A program made the position numbers and the translations under genes. This document shows positions 17,174 through 26,141 of a stretch of DNA of 64,000 nucleotides, in pieces. This DNA is from an uncultured Acidimicrobiales bacterium (GTDB lineage: Bacteria; Actinomycetota; Acidimicrobiia; Acidimicrobiales; Bin134), in assembly GCA_951813325.1 (NCBI GenBank), contig OX638350.1, positions 1,661,029 to 1,725,028 of the forward strand, read 5' to 3'. Each line of letters starts with the position of its first letter. Within the stretch, counting starts at the first letter, position 1. The notes beneath the pieces were generated by a model. The model was not told the DNA's origin. It did not search any database and saw only the letters and a list, made by a program, of their open reading frames with translations.

Positions 17174-17956
17174 ATGGACTTGGGTATTGCGGGGAAAGTG
17201 GCGCTGGTTACCGGGAGCTATCGGGGGACGGGGAGTGGGATTGCTCGGGTGCTGGCTGCTGAAGGCGCCAATGTGGTGGTGCACGGGTTTGAGGAAGGGC
17301 AGGCCGACTGGCTGGCCGACGAGTTGGGGCCGTCGGCTCGAGCGGTGCGGGGGGACATCTGCACCGACGAGGGGGCCGAGGCTGTGGCCGAGCAGAGCGG
17401 TCCAGTGGACATCCTGGTCAACAACTATGGGGTGGCGGTGGGCGGCACCTGGGGTGACGACGACGCCGAGGTGTGGATCGACGCCTACAACCGCAACGTG
17501 CTCACCGCGGTGCGGATGACCCGGCTCATGGTCCCCGCCATGCGGGACCAAGGCTGGGGTCGGATCGTGTTGGTGTCCACCGTGGGAGCGACTCGGCCCG
17601 GCGACCGCATCCCGGGCTATTACACGGCCAAGGGTTCTCTTCCAGCTATGACGGTGAGCCTGGCCCGGGAACTGGCCGGCACCGGGGTCACCGTCAACTG
17701 CGTGAGTCCGGGGGCCATTGCCACCCCCGAGTTGGTGGAGTTGTGGACCCGGCAAGCCGAGCGGGAGGGGCGCTCAACCGACTGGGCCGACATTGAGCGC
17801 CACGTGACCACTGAGATCATGCCCACGCTGACCGGGCGCATCGCCACCGTGTCCGATGTGGGGGAGCTGGTGGCCTTCGTGTGCAGCGACCGGGCCCGCC
17901 AGATCCATGGTGCCCACCTGCGGATCGACGGAGGCGCGGCCGACGTGGTGACGTGA
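17174..17956 (+). CDS. Short-chain dehydrogenase/reductase
   Basis: 260 residues from MDLGIAGKVALVTG; an ATG 11 codons earlier is possible but gives a non-family extension. Rossmann motif TGSYRGTGSGIA, NNYG in place of NNAG, catalytic Ser in VLVSTVGA and Tyr-Lys in GYYTAKG. CVSPGAIATPE and RIDGGAADV are the usual C-terminal signatures. NAD(P)-dependent alcohol/ketone oxidoreductase; substrate unknown. An acyl-CoA ligase gene follows 40 bases later. Confidence 0.87.
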   Translation: MDLGIAGKVALVTGSYRGTGSGIARVLAAEGANVVVHGFEEGQADWLADELGPSARAVRGDICTDEGAEAVAEQSGPVDILVNNYGVAVGGTWGDDDAEVWIDAYNRNVLTAVRMTRLMVPAMRDQGWGRIVLVSTVGATRPGDRIPGYYTAKGSLPAMTVSLARELAGTGVTVNCVSPGAIATPELVELWTRQAEREGRSTDWADIERHVTTEIMPTLTGRIATVSDVGELVAFVCSDRARQIHGAHLRIDGGAADVVT

Positions 17957-17996
17957 GCGCGCGGTTGCGATCAGAACGTAACTAGGCTGCCCGGCG

Positions 17997-19514
17997 ATGC
18001 CGACTCTGTATGACGTGGTCCGCGACTTCAGCCATACCTGGCCCGACAAGCTGGCCGTGCTCACCGAGCAGGACGGCCACCGCACATTCCGAGAGCTGGC
18101 CGCTCACGGCGGAGCACTGGCCCATCAGTACCAAACTCGCTTTGGTCTGGGCTTGGGCGATCGAGCCTGCATCTGGATGCAGAACCGCCCCGAGTACATC
18201 GAGTGCCAGCTGGGAATGCAGGCCATCGGCTTGGCCGGGGTACCTATCAACCCGGAGTGGGCCGATCCAGAGTTGGAGTTCGTGCTCAACCACTCCCGAT
18301 GCCGCCTGGTGTTCGCCGAGGCCGAACGGGCCGAGCGGGCGGTGGCTTTGACCAAGAACATGGACTCGGTGGAAGCAGTGGTGAGTGTGGACGAGCCGGT
18401 GGACGGGGCACTGCTGCTGGCCGACCTAATCGGCGAGGCGCCGGAGGGCGCTGGTCAGGATCTGCCCCCGGTGGACGGGTTCGTGGAGGGCAACGTGCTC
18501 TACACCTCGGGTACTACCACCGGAAGGCCCAAGGCGGTGCCCATGAGCCCCGAGCTGTTCGCTGGCGGGGCGGTGCCCTATGAGGAGATGTTCGGGCTGA
18601 GCCACACCGACCGGTCGCTGGTGGTGACCCCGCTGTTCCACGGCAACGCCATGGGCGGGGCCATGTCGGCGCTCAGCCGGGGGGCCAGCGTGGTCATGCA
18701 GCGCAAATTCTCCGCGTCCCGCTTCTGGGCCTTGGTCGATCTCTACCGCCCCACCTACTTCCTCACCCTGGTGCCCATCATCAACATCTTGATGGCTCAA
18801 CCACCTGGTCCCCACGAGAAATCGCACTCGCTGCGGGTGATGATCCCGCTAGGCTGCGCGCCGATCATTGAGCAGATCGAAGAGCGCTACGGCGTGCCGT
18901 GCATGGACTGGTACGGCATGACCGAGGCCGGGTCGGGCACCTATACCCGATTGGACGAGCCCCGTCGCCCCGGCTCGGTGGGCAAGCCCTTCGAGGGGTC
19001 GGTGCTCAAGATCTTCCTGCCCGACGGCGCTGAGGCGCCGGTCGGAGAGCGCGGCGAGATCTGCTTTCTGCGGTCCAGCATCGGCTTCAACGGCTACATC
19101 GAGGACCCCGAGGCCACCGGGGCCGCCATGTCGGGCGACTGGTTCCGCACCGGCGACCTCGGCTACGTGGACGACGACGGCTACCTCTACTTCGTGGACC
19201 GCCAAAAGGACATCGTGCGCCGGGGCGGGGAGAACCTGTCCACCATCGAGGTGGAGACCGCCCTGCGCACCCACGCCGCAGTGGCGGACATCGCCGTGGT
19301 GGCCCGCCCCGACCCGGTTCTGGGAGAGACAGTGGCCGCCTTCATCGTGGTGGCCGCCGGCTGCGAGATTCCCACCGAGGACGACCTGCGCACCCACACC
19401 CACGGCACCCTTGCCCCCTACAAAGTCCCCACCACCATCGAACCCATCGGCGAACTCCCAAGAACCGGCAACGGCAAAGTAGAAAAGTTCCGCCTCCGCC
19501 AGCGATTCGATTGA
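17997..19514 (+). CDS. Acyl-CoA synthetase (class I adenylate-forming, CaiC/FadD-like)
   Basis: 505 residues. P-loop-like YTSGTTTGRPKAVP, adenine motif WYGMTEAGSG, hinge motif RTGDLGYVDDDGYLYFVDR with QKDIVRRGGENLST, and the catalytic Lys in GNGKVEKFRLR. It activates a carboxylic acid to acyl-AMP and then acyl-CoA. RRGGEN rather than KSGGEN resembles crotonobetaine/carnitine-CoA ligases and related actinobacterial FadDs. Probably feeds the nearby beta-oxidation enzymes. Confidence 0.88.
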   Translation: MPTLYDVVRDFSHTWPDKLAVLTEQDGHRTFRELAAHGGALAHQYQTRFGLGLGDRACIWMQNRPEYIECQLGMQAIGLAGVPINPEWADPELEFVLNHSRCRLVFAEAERAERAVALTKNMDSVEAVVSVDEPVDGALLLADLIGEAPEGAGQDLPPVDGFVEGNVLYTSGTTTGRPKAVPMSPELFAGGAVPYEEMFGLSHTDRSLVVTPLFHGNAMGGAMSALSRGASVVMQRKFSASRFWALVDLYRPTYFLTLVPIINILMAQPPGPHEKSHSLRVMIPLGCAPIIEQIEERYGVPCMDWYGMTEAGSGTYTRLDEPRRPGSVGKPFEGSVLKIFLPDGAEAPVGERGEICFLRSSIGFNGYIEDPEATGAAMSGDWFRTGDLGYVDDDGYLYFVDRQKDIVRRGGENLSTIEVETALRTHAAVADIAVVARPDPVLGETVAAFIVVAAGCEIPTEDDLRTHTHGTLAPYKVPTTIEPIGELPRTGNGKVEKFRLRQRFD

Positions 19515-19626
19515 GCCGCCCGTCGATCTCGCCCACGCTGGCTGCCCCGAACTCGTTGCCCTTTGTGCCGGGCTATCGGCTTCAATCACCCGTGGAGGCC
19601 ATACCTGGCGGCAATAGGATGAAGAA

Positions 19627-20310
19627 ATGGCTACCGCTCTAGGAGCCGCTGGCGACGCTACCGGCGATGGATTCCCCTCGCTCGTGGAGACTCGTTCCCA
19701 AGATATTGGCGCAGGACCGGGCCCTCGGGTTCCGGTGACAATCGCCGTCAAAGGCGATCCCACCGCGGATTGGACGGAGGCGCAACGTGCCGTGACCGGT
19801 GTGCTGCGAAACCGGCCCCGGGGGACGACCGCGCCTCAGATCGCTGCTGTCGCGGGCCTGTCCGAACGCCATGTGCAGCGAACTCTGAGGGACTTGGCCG
19901 GTCATGGGTTCGCCCGCTTCAGCGAGGAGAAGGTCCCGTGGGGGAACAACCTGCTGGAAGTTCAGCTATGGCGCCTCGACCTCACCGAGCAGTGCGTGCG
20001 GGCGCTGGCGTTCCTCCCCCGGCTCCCCGGTCCGTCAGACAGCACCTGTCCACAGCGGATCCCACCGGAGTTCTGGCCGATGTTCTGGTCCGGCACCCGG
20101 GGAAGCGACATCGAGCTGCCAAGAGACTCCCTCCAAGTTGCCTGTACCTTGTTGGGTTGTCCCGACCAGGCAGCCCAAGTGTGGGCACTGCAACACCTGC
20201 CCATCGAAACACTCAAGCTATGCCGCACCATGCGCGGCTATGACCAAGGAGAGATCGCTACAGCCCTCGACGCCGCAATCTCCGAAAGAGAAGAGGCCCG
20301 CAGTGGGTGA
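19627..20310 (+). CDS. Winged-helix protein, probable AbiEi-like antitoxin/repressor
   Basis: 227 residues. Residues about 50-100 form a clear winged-helix region: RAVTGVLRNRPRGTTAPQIA, then AVAGLSERHVQRTLRDLAGH and GFARFSEEK. The C-terminal half is unfamiliar, ending EIATALDAAISEREEA. The toxin-like nucleotidyltransferase gene starts inside its last codons, an 8-base overlap. By position and the HTH domain it is taken as the antitoxin of a type IV (AbiE) pair: it would bind its own promoter and antagonise the toxin. The N-terminal 40 residues are low complexity, so a later start is possible. Confidence 0.6.
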   Translation: MATALGAAGDATGDGFPSLVETRSQDIGAGPGPRVPVTIAVKGDPTADWTEAQRAVTGVLRNRPRGTTAPQIAAVAGLSERHVQRTLRDLAGHGFARFSEEKVPWGNNLLEVQLWRLDLTEQCVRALAFLPRLPGPSDSTCPQRIPPEFWPMFWSGTRGSDIELPRDSLQVACTLLGCPDQAAQVWALQHLPIETLKLCRTMRGYDQGEIATALDAAISEREEARSG

Positions 20311-21103
20311 AATCGACGACTGGGCAGATTGTCTTGCTGCTGGTCTGAGGAAGGTGTGGCCCATACTTGCCGGCGTTGTCAGCGACATCGATGGCTCATT
20401 GTTCGGTGGCACTGCAATCGCGATTCACCTCCGGCACCGCCAGTCGTTCGACCTCGACTACATGACCGCCGGCCCATTCGATGTCGTTGAAGCGGCCAAT
20501 GCGCTCACTGAAGCATTCGATGGCGATATCCGAGTGCTCCGACAGGACCGGGAGGGCCTACATGCCATGGTTGGCGGGGTGACGGTGGAGATTTTCCGAA
20601 CACCGGAGCGGGGCTACAACCCGGGTCGAGTAACGATGCTGGAGGCCCCCACCATCATCGATGATTTGAAGGTTGCATCGCTAGCCGACCTTCTCGCATC
20701 GAAGCTGGACGTTCTCCTCTACCGTCAGAAGTTGCGCGACTACATCGACTTGGCAGCTATAGACGCCCAGAGCCCGTACAGCCTTGAAGATGGGCTGCTG
20801 TTCCACATGACCCGCTACGGACCCGTTCCTGAAGGCCACGAGTTGTCCCAGATCATCAACTTGCTAGAAGATCCCGGCCAACTCGATGCCGACCCGGTGT
20901 TCGCCCGCGAGCGCGACAGGGTACTGACCCACCTCAGATCCAGGGCACCAGCGCTCCGCCGCTTCCTGCACCACCGGATACTCAGTGACGCGGATATAGC
21001 CGGCGAGAAGCCGGTCGACCGCCCCGATGCCGCCGGCTTGACCGCCAAAGGCCAGGAGATTCTCCGGTCGCTACCCCCGATTGAGGACATCTCCGAAACG
21101 TAG
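20303..21103 (+). CDS. AbiEii-type nucleotidyltransferase toxin
   Basis: 266 residues from a GTG overlapping the upstream stop. The polymerase-beta-like signature is intact: FGGTAIAIHLRHRQSFDLDY, with the GG at 35-36 and Asp50/Asp52 as metal ligands. KVASLADLLASKLDVLLYRQ, then RDYIDLAAI, matches the AbiEii helical part, where the toxin family carries KxxD/RDxxDL. Known relatives transfer nucleotides (for example to tRNA 3' ends) and stop growth on phage attack. Paired with the winged-helix gene. The long open frame upstream of the GTG overlaps the antitoxin gene in another frame and was not used. Confidence 0.82.
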   Translation: MGEIDDWADCLAAGLRKVWPILAGVVSDIDGSLFGGTAIAIHLRHRQSFDLDYMTAGPFDVVEAANALTEAFDGDIRVLRQDREGLHAMVGGVTVEIFRTPERGYNPGRVTMLEAPTIIDDLKVASLADLLASKLDVLLYRQKLRDYIDLAAIDAQSPYSLEDGLLFHMTRYGPVPEGHELSQIINLLEDPGQLDADPVFARERDRVLTHLRSRAPALRRFLHHRILSDADIAGEKPVDRPDAAGLTAKGQEILRSLPPIEDISET

Positions 21104-21170
21104 AACGAGACTCCCGGCCTTTTGGCCTCTCCCCAGACGGACATCTGCTCGCCCATGCCCTCATAGAATC

Positions 21171-22440
21171 TCACATCGGCAGGCGCACAACCTCCGCGTT
21201 GCCGACATGGGCATATCTACCTGGTGTGCAGGTCAGCACGATGACTTGGCAGTCCCTACTAGCGGCGGCAATGGCCGCACCCATGGACTGAAGACGGGAC
21301 GGGTCGCTCCATCCCAGGGCGTCGTCGATCACCACTGGAGCGCCCCCGCCGCCGGGGCTGACGATGGCGGCACAGCCCAGACGGCAAATCACAGCGAGTT
21401 GTTCGCGGGCCCCCACGCTGAGCTGCTCTACGTCGAGGGTGATTCCGTGCAGCGTCCGTTGTGCCCCACGTAGGTCGCCGTCTAGTTCCACCTCGAGTGT
21501 GGGTCCGAACACGATTCGTCCCAACTGCTCGATCTGCTCCTTGAACGGTGCCATGTAGCGTTGGCGGGCCTCTTGGCGGCATCTGCGTCTCGGAGCTTCC
21601 CCTCCTCGACGGCTAGGGCTTCGTGGAGTTCGCGGTCGGATTGCTTTTGCCGGGCTTCTTCAAGTTTCTGCTCGGCTTGCTCCATGGCGCCGCGGGCATT
21701 TTTGAGCTTCTCGGTTTGAACGGCGGCGCTGATCTCAGCCTGCTTGCTTGCTTCGGCGGCCTTCTCGGCAATGCTCTTGCAGCGCTCGACTTCTGCCTGG
21801 CACTCGGCGACCTCGTACTCCGCGCCGGAGGCGACATTCCTGGCTTCATCGAGGTCGCCTGGTAGGGGTAGGTCCTCGGGCCGGCCTGCACCCGCACCTG
21901 AACTATGTCGGGAACAACCAGCTCCCAATCGCCGGCGATCCCGTCGCGCTGGGTTTGGGTGGCGGTGAGATCGTTGTGCAGGCGCTCTATCTCGGCGCGG
22001 AGGTGCTCGGTCGCGTTCCACTGCTCGCTGAGGTCGCTTTCATCCTTGCCAGCCTCGTAGCGGCGGACAACGAGGCCGCCCTCCTGGCTGGCCAGCCGGG
22101 CCGCCTCAGCAGCGTCGTCTTCGATGGCCTGGATCTGAGTTTCAAGATCTGTGATTTAGCCTTGAGCTTGGTCCACGTGGTCGGCCAGTGACCTCCTCTC
22201 CTGCGCCTCTCTGCCAGTGCCTGTCCAGTATCTGAGCCGCTCGGTACAGATTCGCTCCCACAAGGCGTCATCACTGCCGGCTACCTGCGTGCCACCTGCT
22301 GCCAGGTCGAGCGCCCGGCCCAGCGAGGGCACGCCGAACTTAGGCAGCCCAGGCTCAGCACCCTGTTCGACGGTCAACGCCCTATGTCGATTCTCTTCTC
22401 CAGTGAAGACAGCGAGATGAGGGCGGGGCCAGCGGATGCA
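21171..22440 (-). pseudogene. Dead YhaN/SMC-like coiled-coil ATPase (C-terminal part)
   Basis: Several frames on the minus strand join into one protein. First comes EENRHRALTVEQGAEPGLPK, running to DHVDQAQG, then an in-frame TAA at 22156. The same frame resumes with ITDLETQIQAIEDDAAEAAR. A frameshift leads to a coiled-coil stretch (VAECQAEVERCKSIAEKAAE), and another to FKEQIEQLGRIVFGPTL, LSVGAREQLAVICRLG (ABC signature), VVIDDALGWSD (Walker B) and IVLTCTPGRY. This order is that of the C-terminal half of YhaN-like AAA ATPases; the N-terminal Walker A half is missing. It sits between two AbiE pairs and looks like a wrecked defence or DNA-repair gene. Confidence 0.75.
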
Positions 22441-22467
22441 CCCCGCCCCGCCCGCCGAGAAACGTGG

Positions 22468-23631
22468 CTAGCCGGGGTCGTCGAGGCCCGCGGCCAACTC
22501 CAGCGCCTCGTCGAACTCTGGGAGAGCGCCCCACACGATTGCCTCCAATTGCGGGTAGGCCCCCCTCAGGGCCTCTTGGGCCTCCGACCCGCCCTTGAAG
22601 ATCAAGCTGGCCGCGTAGCCGGAGACAGGCCGTGGAGCCGCACCAGCATCGCCGCGTCCGAAGGACCGGGAGGCGCCCTGCGCCAAAGCGGGGATATCGG
22701 CGCGGGCGCTGTCGGCGTGCTGCGAGGCCGCAATGGAGGCAAGGTCGTAGAGGTCTCGCACCCTGTCCCGGAGCCCTTTGAGATCGCCCCCGGCGGCCCG
22801 GCGGTGCAAGGCGTCGAGCTTGTTGGCGGCCGCGAAGGAGGGCACGGTGCATGGGAGGTCGAATCCACCCAGTTCTGGGTATTGGCCCAATGCGGGGTCG
22901 GGGGCGCACCTCCCCATCAGCGAGGTGATCTCACGGTCCTCATAGAATCCGCCTCCGACATGCTCGGACGTGATCTCGACCTTCAGATACCCCTGCTTGC
23001 CACCGATCGGCAACAGCATTCTCCTGTGTCCCGTGTGGCGGCTGTCGTGCGTTTCCACATCCTTGTCGGCCCAGCCAAAGGGCAGCGTCACCCACTTGGA
23101 GAACTCCGATCGGGCCTTCTTGCCCGCCTCGGCGGAGATGTCGGCGCTCAGGCTGCCCGCGATGATGTCCAGGTCGTCGGAGTAGCGTTCGGTGATTCCC
23201 CATGCCGAGACGAGCGCTGTGCCCCCAGTGAAGAGACACTCGGCACTCACCTCCCGTTCGCCGTCAATCTCCCTGTAGGCGCGCATGTTCTCGGGCGAGC
23301 CGGATCGGAACATGTTGTGGAGGCACGACGCAATCCAGTAGTCCTGCACCACGTAGGCAAGGGGAAGGCCAAAGGCGGACGCCGCATCAGTGGCCAGGTC
23401 TATGAAATCGGCCGGATTGCCCGCTAGGCCCTGGGCGCCCACCTCGACGCCGGCGGGCAGCGAAGGGCCGCCATAGAGGGGGGCGGCATTCGGGCCTCCT
23501 CCGTTGCAGCCCTTCTTGGCGCCATTTCCCCGATTGCCGTTGTCGCCCTTGTGTTCGATCGGGCAACTGCCAGCGAGGTTCCGGCAGGGTTTGCCGTCCG
23601 CGGTGTCTTTCGACCCGCAATACTCGCCCAT
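22468..23631 (-). CDS. AbiEii-type nucleotidyltransferase toxin with N-terminal Cys/His knuckle
   Basis: 387 residues. Residues 1-30 carry CGSKDTADGKPC and GSCPIEH (Cys5, Cys16, Cys23, His27), a possible small zinc site. The nucleotidyltransferase core follows: LFTGGTALVSAWGITERYSD with DDLD at 152-155. Then come a basic linker, EITSEHVGGG, NKLDALHRRAAGGDLKGLRD and RVRDLYDLASIAA (the KxxD and RDxYDL positions of AbiEii). The ATG shares one base with the stop of the upstream AbiEi-like gene (TGATG). Relatives are growth-arresting nucleotidyltransferases used against phage. It is not closely similar to the other AbiEii in this window. Confidence 0.82.
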   Translation of the reverse strand: MGEYCGSKDTADGKPCRNLAGSCPIEHKGDNGNRGNGAKKGCNGGGPNAAPLYGGPSLPAGVEVGAQGLAGNPADFIDLATDAASAFGLPLAYVVQDYWIASCLHNMFRSGSPENMRAYREIDGEREVSAECLFTGGTALVSAWGITERYSDDLDIIAGSLSADISAEAGKKARSEFSKWVTLPFGWADKDVETHDSRHTGHRRMLLPIGGKQGYLKVEITSEHVGGGFYEDREITSLMGRCAPDPALGQYPELGGFDLPCTVPSFAAANKLDALHRRAAGGDLKGLRDRVRDLYDLASIAASQHADSARADIPALAQGASRSFGRGDAGAAPRPVSGYAASLIFKGGSEAQEALRGAYPQLEAIVWGALPEFDEALELAAGLDDPG

Positions 23632-24281
23632 CAGGCAGCCTCGGCTGATGCGGACACCACTTGGACTATCTCCCCCACCCTGTGCAAGGTCTCAACGGTT
23701 ACGCCCTCTTCTGCCTCGGCGGCCCATTGCAGCTTCTCCGGCCGGATCGTCGGGTCCCATCTGAGGCGTTCTGCGTACAGGCTGTTTCGGACACCCTCGA
23801 GGCACTCGTGCCACGGCTCCTCTGTCACCCAGAACAGCCCTAGGGCCTCCAGCACGGTCACCTCGGTCCAGTTGAGGTCGGCCCTGCGCTTGTTCCTGCT
23901 GGGCTTATAGACAATGGTCGGGTCCGGTGGGACCGGTGGCCTGCCCAGGGCGCTCACAAAGCCCTTGACTGGGCGTTGGAGCGTCCACATGAGGGAGTGG
24001 AGGGCCGACCAGCCCGCAAGGCCGGCACCGGGGCCTGCGAGCAGGAGGGCGCCCACCTCGTAGTCCGGCCACAGCCTGAAGTAGTCATGGCCCTCTGGAA
24101 AGCCGCGCCAATAGAGGCCGCGGGCCACTTTCCAGACGCCGCTTGCCTCGTCGGCGTGCAGCCGCGACAGAACAGGGCCTGCGATTTTGGGATGGCCGGG
24201 GATGTCCCTGCTCCAGAACCAGGTGCCCGGTGCCAGGCCGGTGATCCACTCCTTGGCGGCGGCAGTCTCCGATTTCGCCAT
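23631..24281 (-). CDS. AbiEi-like antitoxin/transcription repressor
   Basis: 216 residues. The start region AAAKEWITGLAPGTWFWSRD, then IPGHPKIAGPVLSRLHADE, is the winged-helix pattern of AbiEi/DUF6088 antitoxins, followed by ARGLYWRG. The C-terminal domain has GWSALHSLMWTLQ, typical of the AbiEi body, and RADLNWTEVTVLEALGLF. It would bind the operator just upstream and restrain the AbiEii toxin, whose start overlaps its stop. Confidence 0.8.
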   Translation of the reverse strand: MAKSETAAAKEWITGLAPGTWFWSRDIPGHPKIAGPVLSRLHADEASGVWKVARGLYWRGFPEGHDYFRLWPDYEVGALLLAGPGAGLAGWSALHSLMWTLQRPVKGFVSALGRPPVPPDPTIVYKPSRNKRRADLNWTEVTVLEALGLFWVTEEPWHECLEGVRNSLYAERLRWDPTIRPEKLQWAAEAEEGVTVETLHRVGEIVQVVSASAEAA

Positions 24282-24296
24282 GCAGTAACGCTACAA

Positions 24297-24346
24297 TCTT
24301 GCAAGTAAGCCGACAAGGGTCATGCCAAAATTGCAGTTTCTTGCAA
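24297..24346 (-). promoter_or_regulatory. Candidate AbiEi operator (repeated TCTTGCAA)
   Basis: The octamer TCTTGCAA occurs at 24297-24304 (within the palindrome CTTGCAAG) and again at 24339-24346, 42 bases apart, about four helical turns, 16-65 bases upstream of the antitoxin start. AbiEi proteins bind repeated sites upstream of their own operon. The remaining bases to 24540 hold no gene that I can support. Confidence 0.4.
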
Positions 24347-24540
24347 CCGGTGCCCGCCCCACTCCCCAGGCGGGAGATTGCGGCCAAAGCGCCGAGGCTC
24401 CGAGCCCCCGCCCACCGGAGGTCGCGCGGGAATGCCTGGATGGCGGGTTCGATGCGGGCGCCGGTGGGTACCCTGGCAAAGTCGGCGAATTCACGCATTC
24501 TGGCGAGGGTAATGCCGCACGGCACTCTTCCCAAGGGTCT

Positions 24541-25686
24541 TTATCGAGACGAGGCGAATTCGGCTCGGATCTGATTGCCGTGCTGGTTGAGGGTGGGGAG
24601 AGAGGGGGCGGCGTTGAGGGTGATTTCGTCCCAGTCGGCGGTGGTGGCGGGGGCGGGCATCTCGACGGTGCCACCATCGTGGGTGACGGTGATCCGGTTT
24701 AGCTGGGGGTGAGAGGACAGCCCGGCCACGTCGTTGACTGTGCCGAAGGCCATGCGGCTTTCGGTGAGCTTGCCGCGGAGCTCGTCAGTGTCCATACGGC
24801 AAAAGACTTCGGCTACCGCGTCGTCGGTTGCAGCCCGGTTCGCGACTCGGGCTTTGTTGGTGGCGAAGCGGGGGTCGTGAGCCAGTTCCGGGCGCTCGAG
24901 CACTGTCTCGCACAGGGTGCGCCACTCCCGGTCGGACTGCACGGCGATGAGCAAGATGGTGCCGTCGGCGGTGGTGAAGCCTCCGTAGGGGGCGATGGAC
25001 GGGTGGGCCAGGCCCACTCGCCGAGGGGCCTGGCCGAGATAGTCGTGGTGGAGCAGGGGGACGGTCATCCACTCGGCCATGGTCGAGAACAGTGAGACCT
25101 CGATGGCCGCGCCCGCGCCCGTGCGGGCCTGGCCGACCAGCGCTTGGCTGATGGCCCGGGCGGCCGCCTCACCGGTGGCGATGTCGGCCACCGACACCCC
25201 CACCCGGCCGAGCGGGCCGGGCGCGCCGGACACCGAGACCAGGCCGCTCTCGGCTTGCACCAGCAGGTCGTAGGCCTTCATCTGGGCATAGGGCCCGGTC
25301 GGGCCGTAGCCCGAGATGTCGCAGGTCACCAGCCGAGGATGCTGCTCACGTAGGGAATCTGAGCCGAATCCCAGCCGCTGGGCGGCGCCCACGGCCAGAT
25401 TTTGGATGCAGACGTCGGCCCGCTCGATCATCCGATCCAGCAGCGATTGGTCGCTCTCGTCTTTGAGGTCGAGGACGATCGACTCCTTGCCTCGATTCAG
25501 CCATGCGAAATAGCTGGACAGCCCGGCGCCGGCCGCGTCGTAGCCCCGGGAGAAGTCGCCCTCGGCCCGCTCGATCTTGATGACCCTGGCTCCGGCGTCA
25601 GCCAGCCGACAGGATGCCAATGGCCCGGCCACTGCTTGTTCGATCGAGACCACCAGCACGCCATCGAGTGGCTTGGCCGAGCTCAC
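24541..25686 (-). CDS. CaiB/BaiF family III CoA-transferase
   Basis: 381 residues from a GTG (VSSAKPLDGVLVVSIEQAVA). An in-frame start 12 codons earlier lacks support. Family motifs: AGPLASCRLADAGARVIKIE, FAWLNRGKESIVLDLK, CDISGYGPTGPYAQMKAYDL with the catalytic Asp in AYDLLVQAESG, then HPSIAPYGGFTTADG. Class III enzymes move CoA between a donor thioester and a carboxylic acid (carnitine, bile acids, alpha-methylacyl-CoA racemase relatives). Probably activates a substrate for the neighbouring beta-oxidation genes. Confidence 0.9.
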   Translation of the reverse strand: MSSAKPLDGVLVVSIEQAVAGPLASCRLADAGARVIKIERAEGDFSRGYDAAGAGLSSYFAWLNRGKESIVLDLKDESDQSLLDRMIERADVCIQNLAVGAAQRLGFGSDSLREQHPRLVTCDISGYGPTGPYAQMKAYDLLVQAESGLVSVSGAPGPLGRVGVSVADIATGEAAARAISQALVGQARTGAGAAIEVSLFSTMAEWMTVPLLHHDYLGQAPRRVGLAHPSIAPYGGFTTADGTILLIAVQSDREWRTLCETVLERPELAHDPRFATNKARVANRAATDDAVAEVFCRMDTDELRGKLTESRMAFGTVNDVAGLSSHPQLNRITVTHDGGTVEMPAPATTADWDEITLNAAPSLPTLNQHGNQIRAEFASSR

Positions 25687-25739
25687 CCCAGCAACGTACC
25701 CCGCTGTTGGCCTGAGCGGCACACCACTAGGCTCCGGCG

Positions 25740-26141
25740 ATGACCCCAGAAGAGATCTTGGATTTGGCCCGCGAGCATGCCGCCGCCGAGGCGGAGAACG
25801 ACGCCGAGCGAACGCTGGCCACGCTGGTGGACGAGCCCACCTACGAGTTCTGGCCGATGGGCAAGGGATTCACCGGCGGGGATCTGGCCCGGACGTTCTA
25901 TCTGGAGCAGTACCCGCAGTTCGCCCAGCGGGTCACCGGCTACGGGGTGCTGGGGGAGTGGACCAATGACCAATGCGCCATCCAGGAGTACTGGATCGAG
26001 TTGGACGGGAAGACCCGCCACATGGTCATGTCCATGATGCCCGCATCGGGCGACCTGCTGGACGGGGAGAAACTGTACTGCGACGACGCCTTCGTCGAGG
26101 CCCTACTCGGACCGCTGTGTGAGCATCTGAAGCCGCTCTAG
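25740..26141 (+). CDS. Small NTF2/SnoaL-like protein
   Basis: 133 residues. N-terminal helix ILDLAREHAAAEAENDAERT, then LATLVDEPTYEFWPMG and a YLEQYPQF helix, as in SnoaL-like proteins of unknown role. It is transcribed divergently from the CoA-transferase gene, 53 bases away. Its stop codon overlaps the stop of the convergent acyl-CoA ligase in CTAG. Confidence 0.7.
   Translation: MTPEEILDLAREHAAAEAENDAERTLATLVDEPTYEFWPMGKGFTGGDLARTFYLEQYPQFAQRVTGYGVLGEWTNDQCAIQEYWIELDGKTRHMVMSMMPASGDLLDGEKLYCDDAFVEALLGPLCEHLKPL

Noticed and set aside
24347..24540. Possible gene remnant on the minus strand (ITLARMREFADFARVPTGAR)
   Set aside because: No family recognised, no start with a Shine-Dalgarno and no continuation; left as intergenic.
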